This document shows, one piece after another, positions 32,280-40,745 of a DNA stretch of 64,000 nt. The stretch comes from Streptosporangium pseudovulgare (GTDB lineage: Bacteria > Actinomycetota > Actinomycetes > Streptosporangiales > Streptosporangiaceae), in assembly GCF_014648055.1 (NCBI RefSeq), contig NZ_BMQJ01000001.1, positions 434,001-498,000 of the forward strand, in the 5' to 3' direction. The notes under the pieces are model-generated. The model saw nothing but the letters and a program-made list of their open reading frames with translations. It was not told the origin of the DNA and searched no databases. The first letter of the stretch is position 1. Every line of letters starts with the position of its first letter. A program made the translations under genes and the position numbers.

Positions 32280-33994
32280 GTCTCACAGGGGTGGCCGCAG
32301 TAACCGCAGAACCGGTGCGCGGGCCCCAGTCGCATGCCGCAGGCGGTGCAGTACCGCTGCGAGCCCGTCCCGGTGGGCCGGGTCTCCTGCTCGGAGAGGG
32401 TGCCGGGGCCTCGGCCCTCCGCCGGTCCGCCGCCGGTCTCCGCGCTCCGGGTGCCCGTCCCGCCGGTCTCCGCGGCCCGGGTGCCCGTCCCGCCCGTGTC
32501 CGCGCTCCGGGTGCCCGTCCCGCCCGTGTCCGCTCCAGGGCCGCGGGCGACCAGCACCGAACGGCCGGGAGAGGAGGGCGTCCTGGGCAGCGCGGGGAAG
32601 GACCGGTTGACCGCCACCGTGGGGTCGGCCGCCTCCCCGGACGGCCGGAACGGCGGCGGGACGGGCGTCGGCGGCCCCGCCACCTCGGTCTCCTCCCCGG
32701 ATGTCCCGGACGCCCCGGACGCCCCGGACGTCCCGGACGTCTCCGCCGCGGCGCCGCGGCGCCAGAGCAGCAGCGCGGCGGCCAGCACCGCGGCCACCAG
32801 CACGCCGCCTGCCGCGAGGAACATCCACAGGGGCGGCCCGCGACGGTCGTCGGCCGGGGACGACCGCGCCTGGGCGGCGCCCTTGTCCTCGGCGGTGCCG
32901 CGCTTGGCCTGGGCCTCCTTCAGGCGGGTCGCGGCCACGGTGTGCCCCGGGTACAGCTCCAGGACCCGCTGGAAGGCCGGTACGGCGTCGCCGTAGTAGC
33001 CGGTGTGGAAGCGGGTCAGCGCCTGCTCGAAGGCGGCGTCGATCGGGCCGCGCCGGGGCGTGACCCGGGCCTCGGCCAGCGCCCTGGCCACCTCGCGGAC
33101 GCCGAGCATCCGGGCGTCGTCACCGCCACCGGTCAGCAGCCCGACGACCTCGCCCTTGTGGTCCTCGATCACCGGCCCGCCGAGCAGGCCCCGGTCGATG
33201 AGGGCGCCCAGCTTCTTCGGCTCGTCGGCCTTGCCCTCCGGGTCCTTGAAGCGCCGGCCGCCCTCGCCCGCACCGCCGGCGCGCAGGTGCGCGATGTCCA
33301 CGGTCTCCGGCAGGTTCGCGGCGGGCCGCCCGGTGAAACCGGCGACCGACACCGGCGAGCCCTCCTTGTCGGGCACCGTGGCCGCCAGCGGGGCCGTGGG
33401 CATGCCCGCGCCGCCGTCGGCGCGGCCGGCCGGGGCCAGCACGGCGGGGCCGTCGGGGCTGTCGGCTGTGGTGACGATCTCCGCCTTGAACCCCTCCCGG
33501 TCGGGGGGAGAGATGTTCGGGAAGACGCGGATCTCGGTGCTCACGTCGAAGATGCAGGTCGCCGTGGGCCGCTTGGGCGGGTAGCACTCCTGCAGGTGGT
33601 GGTCGAGCCGGTCGTCCTTGACGTGGTGCCGCTCGAAGTCGGCGGGGATCTTGGCCTTGTGGTGGTCGGCGAAGATCCTGTTCGCGGCGTAGACCTCGAT
33701 GTCCTTGGCGCTCTTGACCACCCGGGTGAGGGTGACGACGGCGCCCTCGGGGGTGACGACCGTCCCGGTGCCGGAGCCGATCGGCACCTCGTAGCTCCGC
33801 TCGACGTGGACGAGCTCGCCGATGTGGTCGAGCAGGGTGACGTCGACGTGCGCCGTCGCCTCGACCCGCACGACCGCGGGGGTCACCAGATCGGTGATCC
33901 CGCTGGGATGCTCGTGCGCCAGCGCGGGCGCCGTCGCGGCGACGGCCACACCGAGGCCGCCGAGGAACACCAGAGCCGAGCCCAACCGCCGCAT
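32276..33994 (-). CDS. Secreted/membrane trypsin-like pseudoprotease with TPR-like and zinc-ribbon parts
   Basis: The 572-residue protein has a signal peptide (about 1-26), a trypsin/HtrA-like domain (about 30-300), a TPR-like segment (FEQALTRFHTGYYGDAVPAF), a transmembrane helix (WMFLAAGGVLVAAVLAAALLL) and a cytoplasmic tail with TGGTGTR repeats and a C-terminal zinc ribbon (YCTACGMRLG, FCGYCGHPC). The protease catalytic residues appear lost: where HtrA has TNAHVV this has TLTRVV (Arg91), and where it has GNSGGP this has GLLGGP (near residue 270). It probably senses or binds rather than cleaves. ATG 33994 has GGAG 9 nt upstream. It is coupled to the Ser/Thr kinase gene. Confidence 0.8.
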   Translation of the reverse strand: MRRLGSALVFLGGLGVAVAATAPALAHEHPSGITDLVTPAVVRVEATAHVDVTLLDHIGELVHVERSYEVPIGSGTGTVVTPEGAVVTLTRVVKSAKDIEVYAANRIFADHHKAKIPADFERHHVKDDRLDHHLQECYPPKRPTATCIFDVSTEIRVFPNISPPDREGFKAEIVTTADSPDGPAVLAPAGRADGGAGMPTAPLAATVPDKEGSPVSVAGFTGRPAANLPETVDIAHLRAGGAGEGGRRFKDPEGKADEPKKLGALIDRGLLGGPVIEDHKGEVVGLLTGGGDDARMLGVREVARALAEARVTPRRGPIDAAFEQALTRFHTGYYGDAVPAFQRVLELYPGHTVAATRLKEAQAKRGTAEDKGAAQARSSPADDRRGPPLWMFLAAGGVLVAAVLAAALLLWRRGAAAETSGTSGASGASGTSGEETEVAGPPTPVPPPFRPSGEAADPTVAVNRSFPALPRTPSSPGRSVLVARGPGADTGGTGTRSADTGGTGTRAAETGGTGTRSAETGGGPAEGRGPGTLSEQETRPTGTGSQRYCTACGMRLGPAHRFCGYCGHPCET

Positions 33995-34126
33995 GGCCAC
34001 TCCACAGGGGGGATAAGGACAGCCTGGCAACCGTAGAGCAGAAGTCAAGGGCACGGAAGGGGTACGGAGAGAATCCGTCCGCTCACACCCGGGGAACCCG
34101 GCCCCACCTGGCCGGGAGGGCCCGGT
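33995..34126. other. Short intergenic region with a hairpin
   Basis: CCCGGCC and GGCCGGG arms around 34098-34118 form a small hairpin downstream of the Uma2-like gene stop codon, a possible terminator. The remaining bases should hold the promoter of the pseudoprotease/kinase operon, but no clear boxes were recognised. Confidence 0.4.
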
Positions 34127-34723
34127 TCAGCCGCGGGAGCGCAGGAGCACCGCCGGGTCGAAGCTCACCTCGAAGGGGGCCACCGGTCTCGCGGTCTCGC
34201 CGGCCTCGTACTTCACCGCGGGCTTGTACTCGTCGTCGGCCAGCTCGTGGACGTGCAGGCACGGCCCCTCGGCGAGTTCGATCCGCCAGTAGATGGGGAT
34301 CCCGGCGGCGGCGTAGGCCGAACGCTTCATGTGCCGGTCGCGCTTGCGGGTGGTCGGGCTGACCAGCTCCACGGCCAGGAGGATGTCGTCGGGGGCGAAC
34401 ATGAGCTCCGTCTCCTCGACGGCCCCGGTCGGCACCACGACGAGGTCGGGGATGAAGAAGTCGCGGGGACCGATCCCGAGGTTGACCTCCGGCAGCGGCT
34501 CGAACTCCGGCGGCGCGGCATCCTCAAGAAGCCTCAGCAGGCGGGCGAGGGCGCGTTGGTGCATGGGGGTGGGAGAGGGGCTCACCAGAAGGCTCCCGTC
34601 GAAGAGCTCGTAGCGGTTCCCGTCGTCGGGGAACGTCAGCAGGTCGTCGACGCTGAACGGCGGTTTTCCGCGGAGAACCGTCCGTTCGGGGGCGTGCCCT
34701 GTCGTAGGTTCTGTCGTCGCCAT
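34127..34723 (-). CDS. Uma2 family (DUF820) restriction-endonuclease-like protein
   Basis: The 198-residue protein matches the Uma2/DUF820 family: FSVDDLLTFPDDGNRYELFDG, PDLVVVPTGAVEETELMF, LLAVELVSPTTRKRDRHMKR with the PD-(D/E)xK-like core, and YAAAGIPIYWRIELAEGP. A nuclease fold is known for the family, but a biological role is not. ATG 34723 (MATTEP) with AGGTGA upstream is preferred to GTG 34732. Confidence 0.9.
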   Translation of the reverse strand: MATTEPTTGHAPERTVLRGKPPFSVDDLLTFPDDGNRYELFDGSLLVSPSPTPMHQRALARLLRLLEDAAPPEFEPLPEVNLGIGPRDFFIPDLVVVPTGAVEETELMFAPDDILLAVELVSPTTRKRDRHMKRSAYAAAGIPIYWRIELAEGPCLHVHELADDEYKPAVKYEAGETARPVAPFEVSFDPAVLLRSRG

Positions 34724-34762
34724 AGCGGTCACCTGCCCAAGTATCGGGAGTCCGGCCCTCGC

Positions 34763-35488
34763 TCACATGGTAGTTCCGGAAATCTCCTCACCCTGAGTAA
34801 TGTCCTGATCACTTCTCGTCCGGCCGCGGGGGCCTCGCCGTACGGCGGAGTGCCGATCACGTCCCGCCCAGTCGCGGGCGCCTCGCCGTACGGCGGAGTG
34901 GACGGCGCGGGCGACGCGGGCGCCCCAGAGCGAGCGCGGGCCGCCGAACGGTTCCTCGGGCCCGTCGTCGCGTACGGCCACGCAGACCGCGTCGGAGGCG
35001 GTGCCCGTGCAGGGGAATCCCTCCTCGACGAGCGCCTGGGTCTTGGCCTCGGTCACCGTCATGACCGTGTTGACCAGGGCGGCGTCGCTCATCGCGACCG
35101 GCACGGCCACGATGATGTTGATCGTGCCGGGCATGTGCATCGGGGCCAGTTCCGGGTCGGCGGCGCCCTCGGGGGCGGCGGCCCAGGTCGGGACGCGCAG
35201 CCCGGTGGTGGCGGCCACCTTCACTCCCCCGTCGGCGGCCCGGGTGAACCTCTCGACGGACGCGGCGGTCAGCATGCCGACGCCGCGGCCCGGCGGGGCC
35301 ATCTCCAGCAGGTGCGCGACCGGGTCCATCCGCGCGTAGCCGCCCGGGACCTGGGCGTTGAGCACCCACTCCACCGGGCCGATGCCGCCGCCGACCATGG
35401 CCGAGGAGATCGCCCGCCAGCCGGGGCCGAACTCCCACAGCAGCGAGGCGAGCCGCACCCCGTCCTCGACACGGTGACTCAGCAGCAC
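34763..35488 (-). CDS. cbiZ: Adenosylcobinamide amidohydrolase (CbiZ)
   Basis: The 241-residue enzyme removes the aminopropanol side chain from (pseudo)cobinamides to give adenosylcobyric acid for B12 salvage. Signatures are SSAMVGGGIGPVEWVLNAQV, MLTAASVERFTRA and FPCTGTASDAVCVAV, then PFGGPRSLWGARVARAVHSAV. The start is GTG 35488 after CCAGGAGGGCCC. It lies 25 bp after the ABC ATPase gene and is the last gene of the riboswitch-controlled operon. A 48-bp duplication near its 3' end produces a repeated HSAVRRG and an atypical C-terminal tail of about 40 residues. Confidence 0.93.
   Translation of the reverse strand: MLLSHRVEDGVRLASLLWEFGPGWRAISSAMVGGGIGPVEWVLNAQVPGGYARMDPVAHLLEMAPPGRGVGMLTAASVERFTRAADGGVKVAATTGLRVPTWAAAPEGAADPELAPMHMPGTINIIVAVPVAMSDAALVNTVMTVTEAKTQALVEEGFPCTGTASDAVCVAVRDDGPEEPFGGPRSLWGARVARAVHSAVRRGARDWAGRDRHSAVRRGPRGRTRSDQDITQGEEISGTTM
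34814..34909. repeat. 48-bp tandem duplication in the 3' end of cbiZ
   Basis: The sequence CCTCGCCGTACGGCGGAGTG occurs at 34833 and again at 34881, exactly 48 bp apart, with the bases before each copy also similar (GATCAC...GCGGG). The unit is 16 codons long and in frame, which repeats HSAVRRG in the protein. Confidence 0.85.
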
Positions 35489-35513
35489 GGGCCCTCCTGG
35501 AGAACGCGGTGGA

Positions 35514-36545
35514 TCAGCGGCACGGGTCCTCCGTGCGGGCGCCGGACCCGGACGGCGTGTCCGGGCGGCCCTCCCTGGCCGGGCGGCCCTCCCTGGCCGG
35601 GCGATCTTCCCGGTCCGGGCGATCTTCCCGGTCCGGGCGGTCCTCCCGGTCCGGGCGGCCTCGCCGTCCGGGGCGGCCGGGCCGTTCCAGGTGGACCTGC
35701 GGCCGGCCCGAGGGGTCCGTCTCGACGCGGACGTGGGCGTCGAAGTGCTCGGCGATCAGCTCACCGGTCAGCACCTCCGCCGGGGAGCCCGACGCGGCGA
35801 CCCGGCCCCCGGCGACCAGCGTCATCATGTCGGCGTACTGGCCGGCGACGCCCAGGTCGTGCAGGGTCGTGACCACGGTCAGCCCGTCGGCGAGCCGGAG
35901 CCGGTCGACCAGCTCCAAGACCTGCTGCTGGTGCCCCAGGTCGAGGGCGGTGGTGGGTTCGTCGAGCAGGAGCACCGGGGCCTGCTGGACCAGCGCCCTG
36001 GCGAGCACGACGCGCTGGCGCTCGCCGCCGGACAGCCGGCCGAGCGGGCGGCGGGCCAGGGCCGACAGGTCGAGGCGCTCCAGCACCGACGCGGTCACCT
36101 CGCGGTCGCGGCGGCCCTCGCGCCCCAGGTAGGGGATGTACGGCGTGCGGCCCAGCAGGGCGTAGTCGAAGACGGTCATGTCGCCCGGCAGGGCGGGCGC
36201 CTGGGGGGCGTAGGCCAGCAGCCTCGCCCGCTCCCGGGGTTTGAGCGTGCGGACCGGCGTGCCGTCGATGAGCACCTCCCCCGAGTGGGGCAGCACCCCG
36301 GCGACCGCCTTGAGCAGCGTGGACTTGCCCGCGCCGTTGGCGCCGATGACGGCCAGCCAGCCGCCGCGGCGCACCCGCAGGCCGACGCCGGACAGCACGG
36401 TCCGCGTCTCCAGCACGACCTCGAGATCGCGCACCTCGACACCGCCCGCCGTGTCCCGGCCGTCCCTGTCGTCCGCGCCGTCCGCGCCGCTCCCATCCGC
36501 GGTTCGGCGGATCACCGCTCCCCCGTCCGTGTCCCGGCCGCTCAC
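35514..36545 (-). CDS. btuD: ABC transporter ATP-binding protein (BtuD/FecE type)
   Basis: The 343-residue ATPase has Walker A IGANGAGKSTLL, signature LSGGERQRVVLARAL, Walker B PVLLLDEPTTALD and the switch His in VTTLHDLGVAGQYAD, typical for siderophore/B12 importers. The N-terminal 35 residues are Gly/Asp/Arg-rich. The C-terminal tail carries six-residue charged repeats (DREDRP, AREGRP) from 18-bp units. GTG 36545 overlaps the permease stop codon by 4 bp. Because it follows a cobalamin riboswitch and precedes cbiZ, corrinoid import is the likely role. Confidence 0.9.
   Translation of the reverse strand: MSGRDTDGGAVIRRTADGSGADGADDRDGRDTAGGVEVRDLEVVLETRTVLSGVGLRVRRGGWLAVIGANGAGKSTLLKAVAGVLPHSGEVLIDGTPVRTLKPRERARLLAYAPQAPALPGDMTVFDYALLGRTPYIPYLGREGRRDREVTASVLERLDLSALARRPLGRLSGGERQRVVLARALVQQAPVLLLDEPTTALDLGHQQQVLELVDRLRLADGLTVVTTLHDLGVAGQYADMMTLVAGGRVAASGSPAEVLTGELIAEHFDAHVRVETDPSGRPQVHLERPGRPGRRGRPDREDRPDREDRPDREDRPAREGRPAREGRPDTPSGSGARTEDPCR
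35560..35655. repeat. 18-bp tandem repeats encoding the charged tail of the ABC ATPase
   Basis: Units such as GCCGGGCGGCCCTCCCTG (twice), GTCCGGGCGATCTTCCCG (twice) and GTCCGGGCGGTCCTCCCG follow one another in frame. They encode alternating Asp/Glu and Arg residues at the protein's C-terminus. Confidence 0.85.
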
Positions 36546-37759
36546 GCGTCCGCCCTCCTGGTCACGCGGAGCACGGCGACGAAGAACGGCGCGCCGACGA
36601 AGGCGGTGACCACGCCGATGGGCAGCTCGGCCGGGGCGAGGACGGTCCTGGCCAGGAGGTCGGCGAGGACCAGGAAGGCGCCGCCGCCGAGCAGCGAGAG
36701 CGGGAGGACGACCCGGTAGGACCCGCCGGCGAGGCGGCGGACCGCGTGCGGGACCACGATCCCCACGAAGCCGATCAGGCCGCTGACGGCCACCGCCGAG
36801 GCGGTGGCCAGCGAGGCGGCGAGCAGTACGGCGAAGCGGACCCTGGCCACGTTGAGTCCCAGGCTCGCGGCCTCGTCGTCGCCGACGGACAGGACGTCCA
36901 GCAGCCTGCCGTGCAGCAGCATGATCACCACCGAGACCGCCGCGTAGGGGGCGACCAGCCCGATCTGGCTCCAGCCTCCGCCGACGTTGCCGAGGATCCA
37001 GGAGTAGATGCGCTGCAGCTCCTCGACCCGGAGCTGCTGCAGGAAGGTCTGGATGGCGGTGAGGAAGGAGGACACGGCCACGCCCGCCAGGACGAGCGTG
37101 GCGGTGCCCCCGCCGCGGCCGGCGATGTTGCCCAGCGCGTAGGCGAGCAGGACGCCGCCGATCGCCCCGGCGAACGCGGCGGCCGGGATCAGCAGCGACT
37201 GGTCGTCGCCCCTGGCGAACACGACCGTCGCCGTGGTCGCCAGGCCCGCGCCCGCCGCGGCGCCCAGCAGGTACGGGTCGGCCAGCGGGTTGCGGAAGAC
37301 GCCCTGGTAGGCGGCTCCGGCGCAGGCGAGCAGGCCGCCGACGACCGCGGCGAGCAGGACCCTGGGCAGCCGCAGCTCCCACAGCAGGCCCTGCTCGACC
37401 GGTGCCAGCCCCGGGTCGGCCGAGACGAACGGCAGCCAGTCGAGCAGCTGGAGCGCCACCTTCCCCGGCGGGATGTCGGCGGCGCCGACCAGCAGCGCGG
37501 CGAGGGCGCTCGCCAGGAGCGCCCCGACCGCGGTCAGCGCCGTCACCGGCCGGAGCCGGGCCGCGCGTCCCGGGTTTCCGGCGTGGTCACCGGTTTCCGC
37601 GCGGCGGGAGGACCCGGCCGGGCCGGCCGTTCCCCGGTCCGGGTCGTGCGGCGGCGGCCCCTCGGGAACGGCGTCCCCGTCGCGGGCGTCTTCCTCGGTG
37701 CGGACGGTGTCCCCGGCGCGGGCGCCGGGGACACCGGAGGAGCGGGCGGAGCGGGTCAA
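36542..37759 (-). CDS. btuC: ABC transporter permease of the FecCD/BtuC family
   Basis: The membrane part (from about residue 70) has roughly ten helices and the family segments LRLPRVLLAAVVGGLLACAG, AYQGVFRNPLADPYLLG, and FVGIVVPHAVRRLAGGSYR. The frame begins with TTG 37759, immediately after the TAG of the binding-protein gene. The first 70 residues are hydrophilic and low-complexity, and GTG around residue 72 is an alternative start. The gene overlaps btuD at its 3' end (GTGA). Context supports cobalamin/cobinamide uptake. Confidence 0.88.
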   Translation of the reverse strand: MTRSARSSGVPGARAGDTVRTEEDARDGDAVPEGPPPHDPDRGTAGPAGSSRRAETGDHAGNPGRAARLRPVTALTAVGALLASALAALLVGAADIPPGKVALQLLDWLPFVSADPGLAPVEQGLLWELRLPRVLLAAVVGGLLACAGAAYQGVFRNPLADPYLLGAAAGAGLATTATVVFARGDDQSLLIPAAAFAGAIGGVLLAYALGNIAGRGGGTATLVLAGVAVSSFLTAIQTFLQQLRVEELQRIYSWILGNVGGGWSQIGLVAPYAAVSVVIMLLHGRLLDVLSVGDDEAASLGLNVARVRFAVLLAASLATASAVAVSGLIGFVGIVVPHAVRRLAGGSYRVVLPLSLLGGGAFLVLADLLARTVLAPAELPIGVVTAFVGAPFFVAVLRVTRRADA

Positions 37760-38722
37760 CTAGTCGGCCGCGGCCTTCTGCACGGCCTCGCCGACCTTCT
37801 CGGCGAGGTCCACGACGCGCGGCCCCCAGCGGGAGGCGATGTCGTCGTCGAGTTCGACGACCCGGTCCTTCTCGACGGCCGAGAGCTTGGACCAGCCGGG
37901 GCGCTTGGCCAGGGTGGCCGCGGTCTGGGCGCAGCACTTGGTGTCGGCCAGGAAGACCAGGTCCGGGTCGGCCTGGGCGACGAACTCGGCGGAGAGCTTG
38001 GGGTAGCCGCCGGCCGGGTCGGGCGCCTTGTCCGCGATGTTGGTCAGGCCGAACAGCCCGTAGACCTGGCCGAGGAACGTGCTGGACGTCACCGAGTAGG
38101 GCGTGGTGTCCAGCTCGTGGTAGTAGGTGAGGTTCTTGTCCTTGGGCGCGGCGGCGGCCAGCTCGTCGATCCGCTTGCGCATCCCGGCCACGACCTCGTC
38201 GGCCTTGGGCTTGTTGCCGGTGGCGGCGCCGAGGTCGCCGATCTGGTCGTAGGTCTCGTCGAGCTTGGTGGCCGCGGGCTCCAGCAGGACGGGGACGTTG
38301 ACCTTGGTCAGCTTGGCGACGATGCCGTCGATGTCGTTGGCGAGCACGACCAGGTCGGGCTTCTGGGCGATGATCGCCTCGGCGTTCGGCTTGAACCCCG
38401 ACAGGTCGGTCTTGGGGGCCTCGGCCGGGTAGGTGGACTGGTCGTCCACCGCGACGACCTGGGCCCCGGCGCCGACGGCGAACAGGCTCTCGGTGGCGGT
38501 GGGCGACAGGGAGACGACGCGCTCGGGTCTCCTGGCGATGGTGACCGAGCCGTTGCCGGCCTGGACCGTGACGGGGAACCCGGCCGCCTGGGCGGCGGGC
38601 GCGGAGCTCCCACCCGATGAGGCGGCGGGGGACGAGGGGGACGAAGAGGAGTTCTGGCCGCATCCGGACAGGGCCAGCACGCCGAGGAGGGCGCCGGCGA
38701 GAACGGGGCGTACGGGCCTCAA
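37760..38722 (-). CDS. btuF: ABC transporter substrate-binding lipoprotein (BtuF-like)
   Basis: The 320-residue lipoprotein begins at TTG 38722 with AAAGGACC upstream. The signal is short (RPVRPVLAGALLGVLALSGC) with the lipobox LSGC and lipidated Cys21. A Ser/Ala-rich linker leads to the periplasmic-binding fold with RRPERVVSLSPTATESLFAVG and DLVVLANDIDGIVAKL, typical of BtuF/FhuD (peripla_BP_2) proteins. Longer starts are excluded because they fall inside the riboswitch. It is the first gene of the B12 operon. Confidence 0.9.
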   Translation of the reverse strand: MRPVRPVLAGALLGVLALSGCGQNSSSSPSSPAASSGGSSAPAAQAAGFPVTVQAGNGSVTIARRPERVVSLSPTATESLFAVGAGAQVVAVDDQSTYPAEAPKTDLSGFKPNAEAIIAQKPDLVVLANDIDGIVAKLTKVNVPVLLEPAATKLDETYDQIGDLGAATGNKPKADEVVAGMRKRIDELAAAAPKDKNLTYYHELDTTPYSVTSSTFLGQVYGLFGLTNIADKAPDPAGGYPKLSAEFVAQADPDLVFLADTKCCAQTAATLAKRPGWSKLSAVEKDRVVELDDDIASRWGPRVVDLAEKVGEAVQKAAAD

Positions 38723-38764
38723 CCGAGGTCCTTTCAGTTGCCGGAACCGAGAGACCCGTAGAAG

Positions 38765-38915
38765 TGACGGATCACCCTTTTCCACGAGGGTTGACGACGT
38801 CGGCACAACGGAGGCGACCTGGCTCGGCCCCTTGGGGACCATGACAGTTGCGGGACAGCGCCGGACTCACACCGGACTTCGCTACACGCTGCGCGTCGGG
38901 CAAACGTTACCAATT
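38765..38915 (-). promoter_or_regulatory. Cobalamin riboswitch
   Basis: On the minus strand the conserved core reads GAAGTCCGGTGTGAGTCCGG, then CGCTGTCCCGCAACTGT, followed by the B12 box GAGCCAGGTCGCC (38825-38813). This is the AdoCbl riboswitch consensus. It lies about 45-190 nt upstream of the btuF start codon, so B12 should repress the btuFCD-cbiZ operon. Confidence 0.95.
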
Positions 38916-39106
38916 CCCCGGGGAGCCGTGACATGGGGTCCTCGGATCGGCTCCACGCCGCCCGGTCACGGCCCCACGCCCCCGGGCCGCGCCCCGCGCC
39001 ATCCGGGGACACCTTGCGCCGCCCGGGGACGTCCGGTCTCCGCCCGTGGTGCGGCGCGCGCCGCCGTACGGAGTCCCATGGCGCGGGGCGGCACGGCGCC
39101 CGGCGG

Positions 39107-39967
39107 TCAGGCCCGGGTGAGCTGCTCCTCGGCGGCCGAGATGATCTCCTGCAGGCGCAGGCCGTGGGCGGCGTCGAGGGGGTGGCCGCCCCCGCCGTGC
39201 ACGGTCTCGGCGAACTCCGCGAGCATCACGGAGAAGACGTCGGGGCCGAGCCGGTCGCCGTCCATGGCCTCCGTGCCCAGCTTGCCGTAGACCTCGACGG
39301 CGGCGGGCGGCTTGTCGCCCGGCACGCTCATGCACAGCGACGCCTCGCTGACCGCGCCGCCCTCGTGCTCCAGCAGCAGGCCGACCCAGCCCCGCGTGTT
39401 GCCGTGGGCGCGGACCGCGGTGACCCGGCCGAGCGCGGCGTCCAGCATGTCGATCATGTGCGGGCCGACGTCGAGGATCGCGCCGCGCTCCAGCCGCCAG
39501 GGGCTGGTGAAGCCGCTGCCGAGCAGTGCGCCGGAGATGTGGGCCGCCCGGCCGCCGAAGGGCTCGATCGCCGAGACCCGGGCCAGGAACGCCCGGGTGG
39601 CCGGCGAGTAGCGCCAGGTGAGGACCATCTGGGAGGGCACCCCGGCCTCGGCGATGGCGTCCGCCAACCGCCGGGCGCCCTCCAGGTCGGCCGCGAGCGG
39701 CTTCTCCAGCAGCAGCGCCTTGCCCTCCTTGGCGGCGCGCACGCCCAGTTCGGCCTGTACGGCGGGCGGCACCGCGAACGCGACCGCCTCGCAACTGTCG
39801 AACAGCTCCTCGATCCGCTCGAAGACCGGGACGCCGAACCCGGCCGCCGCCCCGGGCCGCCGCGCCCACACGCCGGTCAGGCGGGTGTGCGGTCCGGCCG
39901 ACAGCATCGGCGCGTGCACCTTCTCGGCCCACGGCCCGGCACCCACCAGGCCCACAGATATCGTCAC
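39107..39967 (-). CDS. Gfo/Idh/MocA family oxidoreductase
   Basis: The 286-residue protein has the N-terminal NAD(P)-binding motif ISVGLVGAGPWAEKVHAP and the diagnostic LLLEKPLAADLEGARRLADA with the conserved Glu-Lys-Pro, then a C-terminal substrate domain (GGAILD-like: ERGAILDVGPHMIDMLDAALG). It probably oxidises a sugar or inositol-type substrate. GTG 39967 follows TTGGGGGC. It is divergent from a histidine phosphatase gene 196 bp away. It is not part of the B12 operon, since the riboswitch lies downstream of it. Confidence 0.9.
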   Translation of the reverse strand: MTISVGLVGAGPWAEKVHAPMLSAGPHTRLTGVWARRPGAAAGFGVPVFERIEELFDSCEAVAFAVPPAVQAELGVRAAKEGKALLLEKPLAADLEGARRLADAIAEAGVPSQMVLTWRYSPATRAFLARVSAIEPFGGRAAHISGALLGSGFTSPWRLERGAILDVGPHMIDMLDAALGRVTAVRAHGNTRGWVGLLLEHEGGAVSEASLCMSVPGDKPPAAVEVYGKLGTEAMDGDRLGPDVFSVMLAEFAETVHGGGGHPLDAAHGLRLQEIISAAEEQLTRA

Positions 39968-40163
39968 GCCCCCAAGTTTCTCACGGGGCGGGCCGCCGGA
40001 CGGGGGCGCTCCGCCGGAGCGGAGGGACCGGCCGGCGGCGGGGCCGGACGGCCGCGCGGGGCTCCCGCCGGGGCGGCGAGGACGCCGGACCGGCCATGCG
40101 AGGGGCGTTTCGGCCGGGGTGGCGGGAGCGCCGGGCCGGCCGTACCGGCATGATGGGTGGCAT

Positions 40164-40745
40164 ATGAGAGAGATGTTCCTGCTACGGCATGGCGAGACGG
40201 AGTGGAGCCGCAACGGCCGCCACACCGGGCGCACGGATCTGCCGCTGACCGAGAAGGGGGAGGCCCAGGCGCGGGCGCTCGCCCGGCTGGTCGCGGAGCG
40301 ATCCTTCGACCTGGTGCTGGTCAGCCCGGCGGCGCGGGCCCGCCGTACGGCCGAGCTCGCCGGCCTCACCGACTACGAGATCGACCCCGACCTGTGGGAG
40401 TGGGACTACGGCGGGTACGAGGGGATCACCACCCCGGCGATCCGCGAGGACCGGCCCGGCTGGTATCTGTGGCGTGACGGGGTGGTCCCCGGCGACGCCG
40501 ACCACCCCGGCGAGGGCGCGGCGGAGGTCGGGGCCCGCGCCGACCGGGTGATCGGCCGGGCCCGCGCCGCCGGCGGCGAGGTGGCGCTGGTGGCCCACGG
40601 GCACTTCCTGCGGGTGCTGTGCGCCCGCTGGCTGGACCTCCCTCCCACCGACGGCAGGCTCTTCCGGCTGGACACCGGCACCTACTCCCGGCTGGGGTAC
40701 GAGCACGCCGAACCGGTCGTGCTCAGCTGGAACGCTCCGCTTTAG
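40164..40745 (+). CDS. Histidine phosphatase family protein
   Basis: The 193-residue enzyme carries the phosphoglycerate-mutase-type RHG motif at residues 8-10 (MFLLRHGETEWSRNGRHTGR), catalytic His9, a second catalytic His in VALVAHGHFLRVLCARW, and Arg in SPAARARRTAELAG. It dephosphorylates a small metabolite that cannot be named from sequence. ATG 40164 follows GGGTGGC. It stands alone between divergent and unrelated neighbours. Confidence 0.93.
   Translation: MREMFLLRHGETEWSRNGRHTGRTDLPLTEKGEAQARALARLVAERSFDLVLVSPAARARRTAELAGLTDYEIDPDLWEWDYGGYEGITTPAIREDRPGWYLWRDGVVPGDADHPGEGAAEVGARADRVIGRARAAGGEVALVAHGHFLRVLCARWLDLPPTDGRLFRLDTGTYSRLGYEHAEPVVLSWNAPL

Noticed and set aside
35514-37382. Single 622-codon minus-strand ORF over the ABC genes
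   Set aside because: Its N-terminal half is an out-of-frame shadow of the permease; the ATPase starts at GTG 36545 with a ribosome site and a GTGA overlap.
38723-38842. Upstream start for the BtuF-like protein
   Set aside because: The extension lies in the cobalamin riboswitch and has no signal peptide; TTG 38722 gives a proper lipoprotein signal.
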